Source of the DNA: Linum tenue
Lineage: Eukaryota; Streptophyta; Magnoliopsida; Malpighiales; Linaceae
Assembly: GCA_946122785.1 (NCBI GenBank)
Contig: CAMGYJ010000009.1
Coordinates: 23,037,633 to 23,101,632, forward strand
Length of the DNA stretch: 64,000 nt
Reading direction: 5' to 3'
Part shown: piece after piece, positions 21,795 to 32,959 of the stretch
Position numbering within the stretch: position 1 is the first letter of the stretch
How the letters are laid out: the number at the start of each line of letters is the position of its first letter
Position numbers and translations under genes: made by a program
The notes under the pieces: generated by a model
What the model saw: only the letters and a program-made list of their open reading frames with translations
Told to the model about the DNA's origin: nothing
The model's database searches: none

Positions 21795-23172
21795 CTGAAG
21801 AGGTTTCTGAGGTTGAAATATATTCAATAATTTCTATATCGGATAGTTCAAAATCTGTTTCTTCGATTGGTTCAAAACCACAATCGTAAGCTAATCTAAG
21901 GACTTCTTGTTTTCTAGTGTTAGTATTTTTCTTAGGACATCTATTTGCGTAATGTCCTTCTTCGTTACATAACCAACATCTACAATTTGTTTTTCCTTTA
22001 GGACAGTATTCTTGTTGTCTTGATTTTTGTTTAAACTGTTTTCTATTTCTGAAATATTTATTCGGTTTTCTAAACCTATTTTTTCTATATTCCTTGTAGG
22101 GTATTTTTCTCCATTTTTTATAATTTCTATATTTTTTCCGAGTTTTAATGATCTTACGATCATCATTACACCCATACTTTCCAACTCTGTCCATTGTTTG
22201 TTCACAACAGAGTTTAATTTTAGCTTCTTTCTTTAGTTTTTCCTTATTGCAAGCTTGTTTATGCCATTCTTATAAAACTAATATTCGTCCTCCTAATGTA
22301 TTTGGTATCTCTTCTCTAGCCAAAGTTTCATTAAAGGTAGCTTCAACTTTTTCAGAGACATTAGGTGGTAATTTAGCATAGAGTAATTTATCCATCTCTT
22401 TTCTTATCGAAGGGGTGACTTGATAATAATGTGTTCTGAATTCACAAATAAATGGTTCTAAGAAGCACATGTTGCAAATTCTAAGATTAGTTAAATGCCA
22501 AATAGCTTGTTGACTTATGGTTGTGTTTGGTTTATCTTCTCGAGGATGTCGTCCTAAGAATTCATGAGTTATTGCATTTAAGACTTTTTCAAAGGTATTC
22601 GTCGCATCCGTTGTTCCATATAACGTTGTCTTAGAAGGAATATCCATGTTGTTAAGATAATGATAAACTGCCCCAGTTGTTTTATATATTAAGAAATTAA
22701 ACATTTCATTAGGGTGTAATTTCTTTAGATCTTCATTAGTTTGTATTAGTAATCCTGTTCGATTTTTCCAGTCTTCTAATTCTTTTAATGGGTTGACGCA
22801 ACAATCAAGATCTAATATATCAGGATTGTTAAAACTAGTGGTGGAATATTTTGGTATGTAAGATTGAGGTATTTTACTCCATCCTCCCCCTTTGCGAGGT
22901 GTATACGAATTTTTATATAAGTATTCATCAAAAAATAGTTGACCATCTTTATAGTCATTAAAATCACGCTTTCGTGATGTTTCAGCTTGATCCTCAGTTT
23001 CAGTTTTCATGTAATTTGTATTTGTGTAATTTTTATAGGGGTTTTCGTCACTACTATAGTCAAGAACTATTTTATCGTTTTCTATATTTTCTTCTATATC
23101 TGGTTCTGATTCAATAGTAATTGCGGCTAGTAAATCGTTTAATTTATTAATCTGTTCGTCAATACTAGTCAT
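21769..23172 (-). pseudogene. Pararetroviral coat protein (one stop)
   Basis: One frame of about 467 codons runs from ATG 23172 to 21769, with a single TAA at 22270-22272. The first 300 residues hold an acidic N-terminus and the capsid region (FLIYKTTGAVYHYLNN near residue 160). After the stop the frame continues with a strongly basic stretch, then a zinc knuckle CWLCNEEGHYANRC (CX2CX4HX4C) and an acidic, serine-rich C-terminus. This is the standard caulimovirid coat-protein layout. The start overlaps the upstream frame as ATGA. Confidence 0.88.
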
Positions 23173-23594
23173 AGAAGTTTGTAGGGTGCCATGATAGTTA
23201 ATGGGATAGATTTTCCTGATTTATGCTCATTCAAATATTCTTTTATATCTTCAATTGTAATGCTTCTTTTATTATCTAATTTAATTATTATTTCTTGAAG
23301 TTTAATAATGATTTCCTTAAGATCTTCTACCGGTAATACTATTTCCTTAGAATTTGGAGTTGTTTTTCCCATTGCTATTTCTCTTTGTTTTATATCCACT
23401 ATTATATTGGTAATTGTATCCTTAGCGTGTTCTAAATCTGAATATATATCTTTTTGTTTTTCATTACCTTGATATTCTAATATTGATTTTAATTGCTTAT
23501 TATTGTCTTCTAATATATTTATTAGATTTCCTTGATATTCATCTATTTTTCTTCCTAATTTTTCTAGTTTTATCGAAATATTTTCAGTAGCCAT
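23169..23594 (-). CDS. Virion-associated-like pararetroviral protein (141 aa), intact
   Basis: The uninterrupted 141-residue frame starts at ATG 23594 and its stop overlaps the coat-protein start (ATGA). The protein is predicted mostly helical with long leucine/isoleucine-spaced heptads (EDLKEIIIKLQEIIIKLDN near 90-108), matching the coiled-coil character of caulimovirid virion-associated proteins. Assignment is by position and character. Confidence 0.65.
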   Translation of the reverse strand: MATENISIKLEKLGRKIDEYQGNLINILEDNNKQLKSILEYQGNEKQKDIYSDLEHAKDTITNIIVDIKQREIAMGKTTPNSKEIVLPVEDLKEIIIKLQEIIIKLDNKRSITIEDIKEYLNEHKSGKSIPLTIMAPYKLL

Positions 23595-23659
23595 AATTTG
23601 TCTATAAGGTGGATATTACTTCAGCCATTTTGGATACGAGTTAGTATCTGCTAACAAAA

Positions 23660-23922
23660 AGGCTTGTTAGCATTTTAACTTTTGCGTACAGCAACAGCCG
23701 TCCCTCGTTGCGCAAAAAACTGGGGGAACAAAAACAGAGAACACCCTGGAGGTGGAGGGAGAATCTCATTTTAACTAGCCGTGGATATGGGGACGGTATC
23801 TATATTCTAATACCGAATATTAAATTACACTCTAAAATTAATTTCAATCTCAATTCCTATATAATTTTTATATTCGGATTTCAATCTCAATCTCTAAATA
23901 TTTTGAAATTATTCCGTAACTT
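23660..23922. other. Short spacer between pararetrovirus and Helitron-like repeat
   Basis: AT-rich sequence with no recognised gene. The segment ATTTCAATCTCAATTCC / ATTTCAATCTCAATCTC is an internal duplication. Confidence 0.4.
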
Positions 23923-26017
23923 AGTGTTTTTTCTTTCTCTTTTTCTTTTTCTTTTTGTTGAGCATGATCACGATTGAATCCAAACACATGGGTATCCTAA
24001 CTTGAACCCAAATCATCGCCTTTTCGCACCATTTCAACAACTATCCACTAGGTTTTCGTCTATGGCTTTTTGCACAAATCATCGTCTTTGCCCACCATTT
24101 CGCAGCCCATCTCGAAATATTGTCGGCAGAATCCTAAGTTGTTCCAAGCCACCGTTTCCCAAGGCCACTACCATGAGTTTTGTGTCGGGATCGAGTTTCA
24201 TCTTCTTTAGTGTTTTTTTCTTTCTTTTTTTTCTTTTTGTTGAGCATGATCACAATTGAACCTAAACACATGAGTATCCTAACTTGAACCCAAATTATCG
24301 CCTTTTCGCATCATTTAAACAACTATTCACTAGGTTTTCGTCGATGGATTTTTGCACAAATAATTGTCTTTGTCCACCATTTTGCAGCCCATCTTGAAAT
24401 ATTGTCGGCGGAATAATAAGTTGTTCCACACTATCGTTTCCCAAGGCCACTACCACGAGTTTTGTATCAGGACCGAGTTTCATCCTCTTTAATGCTTTTT
24501 TTTTCTTTTTCTTTTTCCTTTTTGTTAAGCATGATCACAATTGAACCCATACACCTGAGTATCCTAATTTGAACCCAAACCATCGCCTTTTCGCATAATT
24601 TCGCAACCCAACTCGGAACATTGTCGGTGGAATCCTGAGTTGTCCTCTTCGACCTTTTACTATGGCCGCAACCAAAGATCCATACTAGATATGCCCTATA
24701 CAATCCTCGACATCGCTTACCAATTCACAACCTTCTCGAAACACTGTCAACAGATTCCTAAGTTACCCCCCTCCACTGTTTCCCAATGTCGCTACCGAAA
24801 ATCCATATACCAGATCTACTCAATGTTGGCGAGTTTTGTATTGAGACCGAGTTTCGTCTTTAGTATTTTTTGTTTCAGTTTTTTTCCTTTTTGTTGAGAG
24901 CATGATCACAATGGAACTCAAATCCAAGGGTATCTAACCTAATTTGATCCGGTCAAAGCGACTTGAAACCTACTTATGTATTTATAAAATTTTCTTTCTT
25001 TTCTTTTGGTTGGGAAGACAATTGTATCCAAATCTAAGGTATTGACGAGTGTTGTATTGTGAGCGAGCTTTATCCGCTTTGTAGTTGGCATGTTGGACCA
25101 AGTGTTAATTTGTTAAAAATTTGATCAAAGCGAGTTGAATACATTGCTGGCCAGTTTTAGATAGAAAGCGAGTTCTATACGCTTTAATGTTTTTTTATTT
25201 CTCATTTTTCATTTTGTTTAGAATGACAATTGAACTCTGACCCATTGTTGACGTGTTTCTTATCGAGAGCGAGTTTTATCTTCTTTTGTAATTGACAGGT
25301 TGGGGTAATTGTGAATTTGTTAAAACTGGGTCAACCTGGTCAAAACGAGTTGAACGCAGTGTTGAGAGTTTGGGGTCGTAAGCGAGTTGTATCCACTTTA
25401 GTATTTTTATTATCTTTTTCCTTTTGGTTGAGAGTGACAATTGAGTCCAAACGCACGAGTATCCAACCTAATTCGACCCGACCAAAGCGACTTGAACCCG
25501 AATTTACAAGTTTCGGCGGGAGCGAGTTATTTTTTTTGTAATTGGGGGGTTGTGTCAAGTGTAAATTTGCCCAAAACTTGGTTCAACCAGGTCAAATCGA
25601 GTTGAAACTGGTGTTGACGAGTTTTGAGTCGGTAGCGAGTTTTAGCTTTAGTGTGTTTCATTTTGCTTTTTCCTATTGCTTTGATAAAGACTATTGAACC
25701 CAAATCCATGGATATCCAACCTAATTTGAATCGATCAATGAGAGCTAAACCTCCTCAAACCTGCAATTAGTACAAAAAATTCATAAAGGAGAACCACAAT
25801 TACTTCAAAAAAAAAAAAAAAACAAACAAAGAGTACGACTATGTTTGGCTACAATTTTAGAAGTTTTATGTTTCTAAAGTTGAAACCAAGCCAAACACCT
25901 CTAAAGTTTCGATTTTTAAAAAGAAGAAGCTTTTCGTAACTTAAAAGCAGAAAGTCCGATTTGAAAATACAAAATTGTACTTACAATATATTATTCGTTT
26001 TCAAGAACTGAATCGCT

Positions 26018-26052
26018 ATTTGCCGCCCGTCGTTTTACTATTTGCCGCCCAT
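26018..26052 (+). repeat. MULE left terminal inverted repeat
   Basis: CTATTTGCCGCCC occurs twice with a 22-bp period and is mirrored at 33386-33422. Direct duplication inside the terminal repeat suggests a two-site transposase-binding arrangement. The exact outer limits are set by the target duplication. Confidence 0.8.
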
Positions 26053-26069
26053 AGTTAGGACAAAAAAGA

Positions 26070-26410
26070 CGAATGTGCCCCTGCCCCCCTAACCCTATCT
26101 ATCCATCTCCTCCCCCTCCCACCCACCCACACCCCCACCCCCAACCCCCACCCCATCTGCTCTCTGTCGCCAACGACCCCCCCACCCCACCCCCTCTGTT
26201 CGCCGACGACCCCCCACCCCACCGCCGACGAGCCGCCGCCGCCTTCCCCTTCCTCTGCTCGCCGACGAGCCGCCGCCGCCTTCCCCCTCTGTTGCTCTCT
26301 GCTCGCCGATGCGCCGCCGCCGCCTTCCCGCTCCTCTGCTCGCCGCCACCGCCCAGGAGAAGCAGTCGCCGCCCAGGAGAAGCCGCGGCCGCCGCTGTTC
26401 CAGTCATCGT
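26070..26410. repeat. C-rich and GCCGCC low-complexity tract
   Basis: Runs of CCCACCC and CCAACCCC, then GCCGCCGCC repeats, occupy the subterminal region of the MULE. The minus strand is G-rich enough for G-quadruplex formation. The arginine-rich frames read here on both strands reflect the low complexity and are not genes. Confidence 0.7.
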
Positions 26411-26469
26411 CGAGGTATTTTTTTTTTAAAAACAGTATCGCCGCCGTCCGCCTGGCCGGAGTGGGCGCG

Positions 26470-26665
26470 GTCCGCCCGGTCTGGTCGGACCCCGTCCGCC
26501 CGGTCTGGTCGGACCCCGTCCGCCCGGTCTGGTCGGACCCCGTCCGCCCGGTCTGGTCGGACCCCGTCCGCCCGGTCTGGTCGGACCCCGTCCGCCCGGT
26601 CTGGTCGGACCCCGTCCGCCCGGTCTGGTCGGACCCCGTCTGCCCGGTCTGGTCGGACCAGCCTG
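26470..26665. repeat. 24-bp tandem repeat, 8 copies (MULE left subterminal)
   Basis: The unit CCGCCCGGTCTGGTCGGACC plus CCGT repeats eight times, the first seven essentially identical. It contains a GGTC-TGGTC-GGACC inverted core. A similar GC-rich array with GGTCCGACGACGG words sits near the other end of the element (32960-33125). Confidence 0.85.
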
Positions 26666-27237
26666 GTCGGACCCATCTGATTGGGTTTCGGGTTTGCTTT
26701 AAATTAATATTTATTACATTTATTTTAAATACAATTGTTAGTATCTTAATTAGTTTATTATTGATAGTTGAATAATTAGTATATAATTGGTAATTATATA
26801 ATGTGTTAGTTTATTAATTGGGTAAGTTGAAATAATTATTTAAATAACTATATATTGTAAAGTAACTATCTAGTTAAATTAATTAGATAATCAATTGATT
26901 AGCAATTTGTTCATATTCATAATTTATCAATTACTAATAATTATTGACTATGCTAATAGATCATTTATTATAATAAATATCTAAAGAATTATTGGATTAA
27001 ATAAATTGTTAATTTTAAATAATTATCTATGATGTTTTAGTTAAGTAATTGAGTAAGTTGAAATAAATATTTAAATAACTACCTATCGTATTAAGTAAAA
27101 TAACTATCTAGTTAAATTAAGTAAAATCAAACGAAATAAATTGTATGTATCATAATTACTCTATAAAACAACAAGTAATTGCTCAACAAATAATTTCCAA
27201 TAAGATATTAATAGAAAATTATTGTCTATATTTAGAG

Positions 27238-29369
27238 ATGGCGTCATCTGGTAATTCTGGAGGATCACGTAGTTCTGGAGGACCAGGAAAGAGATTGAAA
27301 AGATTCATTGGGCGTAACATTAGCGCTAGTGTGAGAAATAAGGACCGAAATGATGGAGATGAGCCACAGCCTCAGCCTCAGCAATAGCCACAGCCACAGG
27401 TGACACCGATGAGATATAGGGCAGACGGTTTCCCTCAGTTTGATTTTCGGATGCCTAGTATGGGTGGTAGTGGAGCTGGTCCCAGTATTGATCATCATAC
27501 TTCACCGTTTGAGCCTTCAGACGAGATTGACGACGAGTCGGAGGAGTATGAGTCGGATGCTGTTGAGACACGTATTCCACGAGTCAGTCCGATCAGAGAC
27601 AGAGGTGCCCCCAGCGTTGCGTCACCTGTCGTTACTGGGGTTCATGCTGTTACTGGGATCTATAGAGACCATGCGGGGCGTTTCTATAGAGCTCCACAGC
27701 CTGGTGAGGGCCAGAGTTCTACTGCTGATGTAGGAGAGGCCTGGGAGCCTAGAGGACCGTGTCCTGGAGGGCCGAGCGACCCGAGTTTGCTCTGTAGCTT
27801 TCTTGGGCATGTTGCCCACCGTCTGTACACGGGAGAGGCTGATAGAGGGGTGATCACTTGCTACGACAGGAGTGCGACCCTTTGTCACGTTCTCGGCGGT
27901 TATCAGATAGCAGATGATAACGCTAGGACTACCGTAGAGACATCGGGCCTTGCTCACCTCGTTGATATCACCTTCCAGAGCGAGTTGGACCCTGCTCTCA
28001 TCTCGGCGTTTGTGGAGAGGTGGCAGCCGGATACTAACACCTTCCACATGCCGTTTGGAGAGATGACGATCCTCCTTCACGACGTGGCACACATTCTTGG
28101 GCTTGCGGTTGACGGAGAGGCGATGGTAGTGGATCCGAGGCAGTTGGAGAAGTTTGCACTGGAGGCTGACATCCGAGCACTACTGGGATTAGATCGTGAC
28201 GAGGATGAGTACGGGGCGCAGGTTGGCGAGGTTGCTAGTCTGTCTAGGTGGTACAGAGGATTTGGTTTGTTGGGTGTGGGAGCTTTGACTCATTTGCAGC
28301 AGTCTGGTCCGCCAGCTAGAGAGGCTCAGTGTTACCTTCTTTTGCTGCTTGGGTCCACACTGTTCGTAGATAAGAGTAAGGACCGCGTTTCTGCTGTTGT
28401 GAACTTGTTTGTGAAGAGGCCGGATATGCTAGGAGAGTATGCGTGGGGGGCTGGAGAACTTGCTTATCTGTATAGGCAGCTTGGTATTGCCTCCCGGGCG
28501 GAGGCTAAGGGAGTGTCGGGTTGTCTGACTTTACTACAGTGTTGGATTTACGACCACTTTCCTACTTTGAGGCCTAGTCGGTTGGAGCCACGAGAGCTGG
28601 AGCGGGGGCAGGCAGGAGCATTCAGGTGGCGCGGTACAGCACCCCGGTCGAGTAAGAGGAGGGATGCACAGATGCTGGCTTATTATCGGCAGGCGATTGA
28701 TAGTTTGACCTCTCAGTCAGTTAGTTGGACTCCGTATGGTCGTAGTCCGCATCTGACGGTGAGACGTACCTTGTATCAGGGCCTGCTCAGATTTGCAGAG
28801 ATAGCAGAATATTATGATCCCACTAGGTGCCTCCGACAGTTAGGCTACGTGCAGGGAGTACCGTATCCACCGGAGCGTCCGCTTGTTGTGCGTCGACCTG
28901 CTTCCACGCTTGGATACTCTCTTAGCTACCAGTCTGTCTATGATTCGTATTGGAACAACTTGGGGGTGCATAGTGTGCATCTGGACCTTTTTTCTACTCC
29001 GATACGACGTAGGCCATGGGAGTTTGTTGAGAATTACATGTCGTGGTACATTAGGCACTCGCACCCACATATACTGAGTGACAGCCGACCTGTTGATGAC
29101 ATCTCGGATGCTGATACGGTTAGTACAATTATATTTTAAATTATTTGTATTAAATTATTTGTAACTAATATGTATTTAAATTGTATGGTTTTTTATTACA
29201 GTTTTCACGCGAGATGTGGGTTGAGATATCTCCCGTGATGGATGCTGCACAGGGTAGTAGGGAGGAGTGGATGGCTAGCGCCAACGAGTACTACGACTTA
29301 TGTCATGGAGTTGGGAACATGTGGCCCGAGTTTAGGAGGAAGTCGGGTTTTCTACCACCTCCACAGTAG
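27238..29369 (+). pseudogene. MULE-borne plant mobile domain (PMD/MAIN-like) gene, one amber stop
   Basis: Exon 1 runs from ATG 27238 to 29118 and exon 2 from 29202 to 29369, joined by an 83-nt intron (GTTAGT...TTACAG) in phase 0: 682 residues with one TAG at codon 50 (27385-27387), inside a QPQPQQ-stop-PQPQ run. After a low-complexity N-terminus (glycine/serine, then acidic residues near 95-110) comes the PMD core, from GHVAHRLYTGEADRGVI near residue 190 to about 560, with the HMPFGEMTILLHDVAHILGL signature near 275-295. PMD proteins include MAIN and MAIL1 and are common passengers of plant transposons; their molecular activity is not settled. It is convergent with the transposase gene. Apart from the one stop it looks intact. 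Confidence 0.85.
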
Positions 29370-29590
29370 TTGTATGATTATTATGTCATATGTATGAGTG
29401 TTATTTGTTGTTTTTAGACGAGTTGACTTATGTGTTCTACTACGACTTATGTTATGTGGTGTTCAGTTGCTTATTTGTTGTTTTGGGACTATGACTTATG
29501 TTATTTGTGTAATCTGATTATGACTTATGTGGTTTATGTTGTACTTTGGATGTTTTTATTATATCATGCTTCCATGTGACGTAAACAAAC

Positions 29591-29648
29591 TTCATTACAA
29601 TTTATTTAAATTGAAGACGTTCATTACAATTTATTTAAATTGAAGACG
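29591..29648. terminator. Duplicated palindromic segment between convergent MULE genes
   Basis: A 29-bp unit (TTCATTACAATTTATTTAAA plus TTGAAGACG) is repeated twice in tandem between the 3' ends of the two MULE genes. It includes the AATTTATTTAAATT near-palindrome and AT-rich polyadenylation-like sequence on both strands. A shared 3'-end region is plausible but not shown. Confidence 0.35.
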
Positions 29649-29657
29649 AGTACAAGT

Positions 29658-32522
29658 TTATTTCTTTGGACCCCTCTTTTTGCGTGATGGAAAGTTACTC
29701 GCCGCACCCCCAAGATCGAACCACATTTGAAAAAACGGCGCGAAATATGTCTCCCATCCATCCACGCTTTCTTGGTGACCGTTTGGCCACATGGCATGTG
29801 GAGGGGGCATCGGTATCTTGTCCGCCGGGAAAGAGAGGTTGATCCAATGATTCTGGACGAAATGCACAACAATGACTCCTCTAGGGTGGGCTTCCCCATG
29901 TATGTTGTCCACTGGCAGAATGGTGCATGGGTACGATTGTGGAGTTGGGTAGAGGTAAGTGCTGTACATGACAACCGCCAAATTAAATAGTGTGGCAAAT
30001 ACGAATAGATCCACACCCATCATCCAATGATGTTGAGTCGTTGGTGCTGTAGTAGTGATGTCAATGCGTCTGATTGCATAATTGATGCCGGGACCGTAGA
30101 TGGGTGCGTATCGCCAATCGTGCTCACGCATTTCTTCAGCAAGTCGTGCCCTCACCCCTGTGAACCCTTCTTGACTACCATATAGTGCAAAACTAAGTGC
30201 ACGAAACCCACAATGACCGTCTGGCACCGGGTCGTGGATGGCAATGACAAGCGGCCGAATGAAGACAGGAAGGTGTTCCATGTGTGCGTAATTAGAATGG
30301 GGGCTGCTGGGTCCAGGGATATCTGTGAAGGAAATAGGTAATCAGCACAAATGCGATGTAAAATATTAATATAAATAATTACACTTATGAAAAAATTAAA
30401 TTGTACCTGTGTCAGGACAGTTGTATCTGTTGTTATCTTCTTGATCATCACACTCCTCCGCTGCATGGTCGTCTGACGGGTACTCGTCTGTCTGAGTCCC
30501 CGTGGACTTGGTACTAGTCGACTTTGTAGACCCCGACGTTGTGCTTCCCGACTTCTTTTTCATGCTTTTCTTATTGCCTCGTAGTATCTTTTCCCACCAC
30601 CGTTTCGTTCTTCCAGTTGATTTTTTTGCTGGGCGACCCTTTCTAAATTCGTTCACTTCTGGCTCGTGAATGTTGTCCTCCGCCGGGTGGAGACCGCGAA
30701 ACACGTTCTTTGCTGCCTTTTTCGTTGCCTCTGGTCCTCTGCGTACAGCCTCATCAACCAACTCCCGAAGGTGAGATCTAGCCTCCTCCTCCTGGGGAAC
30801 GTACTCCTGAGCATTGGGTGGATGCTCGTATGACAGTGTCCGCCAATATATATGAATATCACCGGGATATATCTCTATGTCTCGCGCTCTGTCATCCATA
30901 ACTTGACTTCCACACCTCAAGCCGTGTGTCACAGAGAAATGACATGCACATCGGGAGTTCTCATTTTTCTCCAAGCGGGCAGCCAATTCTTCTTCATCCT
31001 CCTTCATTAATATAATTGCCTGCATGCTGACCTTCCTTCTCAAGAATGTGAATGGTGTACCACCGGATGCTGAAAGGGTTTTCTGTCTAGAGTTTTCCAA
31101 CATCATCATAACCTCCCCGAGTTGGTTAGTAATGTAGCGGTGGTTTCCTTTCCATACAGTGTCCATAGATCCCCGCGAGTTGTGGAGGAAAGTCTTCAAA
31201 GCGGAATGTGACGACTCAACCCTGTTTGTGCTCGTATTTCCTAGATGAAACACATTTTTTGTATGACAAACAACCCACTTTTCTCGATGTTGCCACCACA
31301 CTCCCTGTATGTATTGCAACAGACGTGGTTCTTGATTGCCCCATCTTGTCCTAAAGCGGCCAAACGCGGCCAACATTCCTTGCTCTGACCAAGAATAAAG
31401 CATAGGACACCAATATTGGTCGTACGCCTCGTTGACCAAATCCATCCTGTCCTTCCCAAATATTTCCAAACACTTCTTCTGCACATTGGTGTTGATGTGC
31501 CAAACACATAGCAAATGCGGGGTGCGGGGGAAGACCACAGGAACCGTAGCAAGTAGTCCACCTTCGTGGTCGGTGACGATGACAGAGGGCACGCGAGGAT
31601 GGAGCAATTGTTGTATGCACTGCAACAGCCACAGATACGACTCTTTTGTCTCATCCTTCATGAGAGCACAACAGATGTTGAAATTCTTCCCAACTGGAGT
31701 AGCACCTACGACCTCCACCCATGGCCATTTATATGCATTGGTCTTATACGTTGAGTCGATCAGAATCACGTACGGCCAAGCCTTCAACATCTGGATGGAA
31801 GTTGGATGGGCAAAAAAAAGATGTGTCAGCACGTCGTCATCGTCCTTCATAACCTCTGTATGATAATTCTCACGTTCAGCTTCTAGCAACGCATACTACA
31901 CTGCATTCATCTCGCCCATCTCGTCTTTCCTAGACTTGGACCCGAGGTTATACATCTGCCTTTGGGTGTGATGCCCTTTGTCACCCTTCTGCTTGTTTAT
32001 TGTCTGCTTCTGTTGCGACGGAGGTACCCCAGCATCTCTCATCTGCCTAAGAGATTCTTTATCCTCCTGACTCAATTTATTCATTTGACTGTGGCCCTCG
32101 GGATAAAGCATCTTCTCATGACTGTGATACCCTCGCCTTAAACCGGTTCCTTGCTCCGCGACTCCTTGTATCTCCCAGAATGTAGGTCCATCAAGAGCAT
32201 CTGGATTAACCAGTAGTTCTTTGATTTTAATCTTGAACATGCATCCCGCTCCTTTTGAACTTGTATTGCCACGACTCTCTTTGGAAGGATCCGGCTTGTA
32301 TGACTTCCTCTCCCTACTGCATCTGTCGCAATACATATAACAGATACCCAATGATCTTTTGTTGCCCAACTCACGTGGCTTCATCGATCCCTTAGTTAGA
32401 AAGAAACCAAGAGACATCGCGATGTTTTTGGTCACTGTTACAGCATCTTCGAAATTGGCATATCGGACGCCATTGAGAAAATGGTCTGTGTAATCACCAA
32501 TTAGTTCAACATTGTCAGCCAT
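29658..32522 (-). pseudogene. MULE transposase fused to OTU cysteine protease, one amber stop
   Basis: Exon 1 runs from ATG 32522 to 30407 and exon 2 from 30322 to 29658; an 84-nt intron (GTACAA...TTCACAG) joins them in frame, giving 926 residues with a single TAG at 31896-31898. The order is a FAR1-type DNA-binding region (residues ~10-120, with CYMYCDRC), a MULE transposase DDE domain (VILIDSTYKTN, then VIVTDHEGG, then TNRVESSHS as D, D and E), a degenerate SWIM finger (CACHF...GLRCGSQ, final histidine lost), a lysine/serine/threonine-rich linker, and an OTU domain. The OTU part has the catalytic DGHCGFRALS box and a C-terminal NHWINL histidine. OTU proteases remove ubiquitin; a role in stabilising the transposase is only my guess. 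The fusion rests on frame continuity and good splice sites. Confidence 0.85.
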
Positions 32523-32534
32523 GTCCACCTGCAA

Positions 32535-32955
32535 TTATGATTTTGACTCTCGTTAGAAATGTACAAATTATATGATTCTACAAAATTAAACTAAATGCAA
32601 TAATTTAATTAAGTCTAAAAAATACAGATAATTTAAATATAAATTATTAAACCAAATTAGCTCTACGATTTAAATCTAAACACAATAAAACTAATTTGCG
32701 CTACAACAAAACACAATCGCTTAATTAAACTAATTTTGCTTCAATTGACTCTACAAAATTAAACTACATGCAATAATTTAATTAACTCTACAAAATAACG
32801 ATAATTTGACAGTAAGAAACTAATTAGCGCTACAACAAAATACGATTCGCTTAATTCAAACTACATAGGAATTTAACTATGTAAAATAAAAATAAAAGCA
32901 ATAAATTAAATATAAATTATTAGCTCTAGAAATAAAATAGAAAAAATACGACACT
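32535..32955. other. AT-rich leader region of the MULE transposase gene
   Basis: About 420 bp upstream of the transposase start contains repeated AATTAAACTA and ATTCGCTTAATT words and no gene. An AG before GTGGACATGG at 32526 could be a splice acceptor for a leader intron. The promoter probably lies in or beyond this block. Confidence 0.4.
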
Positions 32956-32959
32956 GCTA

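Larger units (their letters stand above)
16744..23659 (-). mobile_element. Endogenous pararetrovirus (Caulimoviridae), nearly complete
   Basis: An integrated copy of a plant DNA pararetrovirus reads on the minus strand. Gene order from 23594 downwards is virion-associated-like protein, coat protein, protease-RT-RNase H, translational transactivator, promoter region, movement protein, a small frame, and then the tRNA-Met primer site. All caulimovirid functions are present once and in order. Visible breaks are few: one stop in coat protein, two in pol and one frameshift in the transactivator. The linear order begins and ends at the primer site, as expected if the viral circle was opened there. 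A primer site after the movement region rather than in the main intergenic region is reminiscent of soymoviruses; genus placement is an inference. Confidence 0.92.

Noticed and set aside
24002..25709. Short frames in the Helitron-like repeat
   Set aside because: They fall in drifting direct repeats, have no conserved composition between copies and no domain; no Rep/helicase sequence is seen.
26470..26665. Possible CRISPR-like array
   Set aside because: The 24-bp units are contiguous with no spacers, and the genome is a plant; a simple tandem repeat.
26095..26775. Several arginine/proline-rich frames on both strands near the MULE left end
   Set aside because: Direct translation of GCC-rich and 24-bp repeats; no start context or domain and all frames stay open together.
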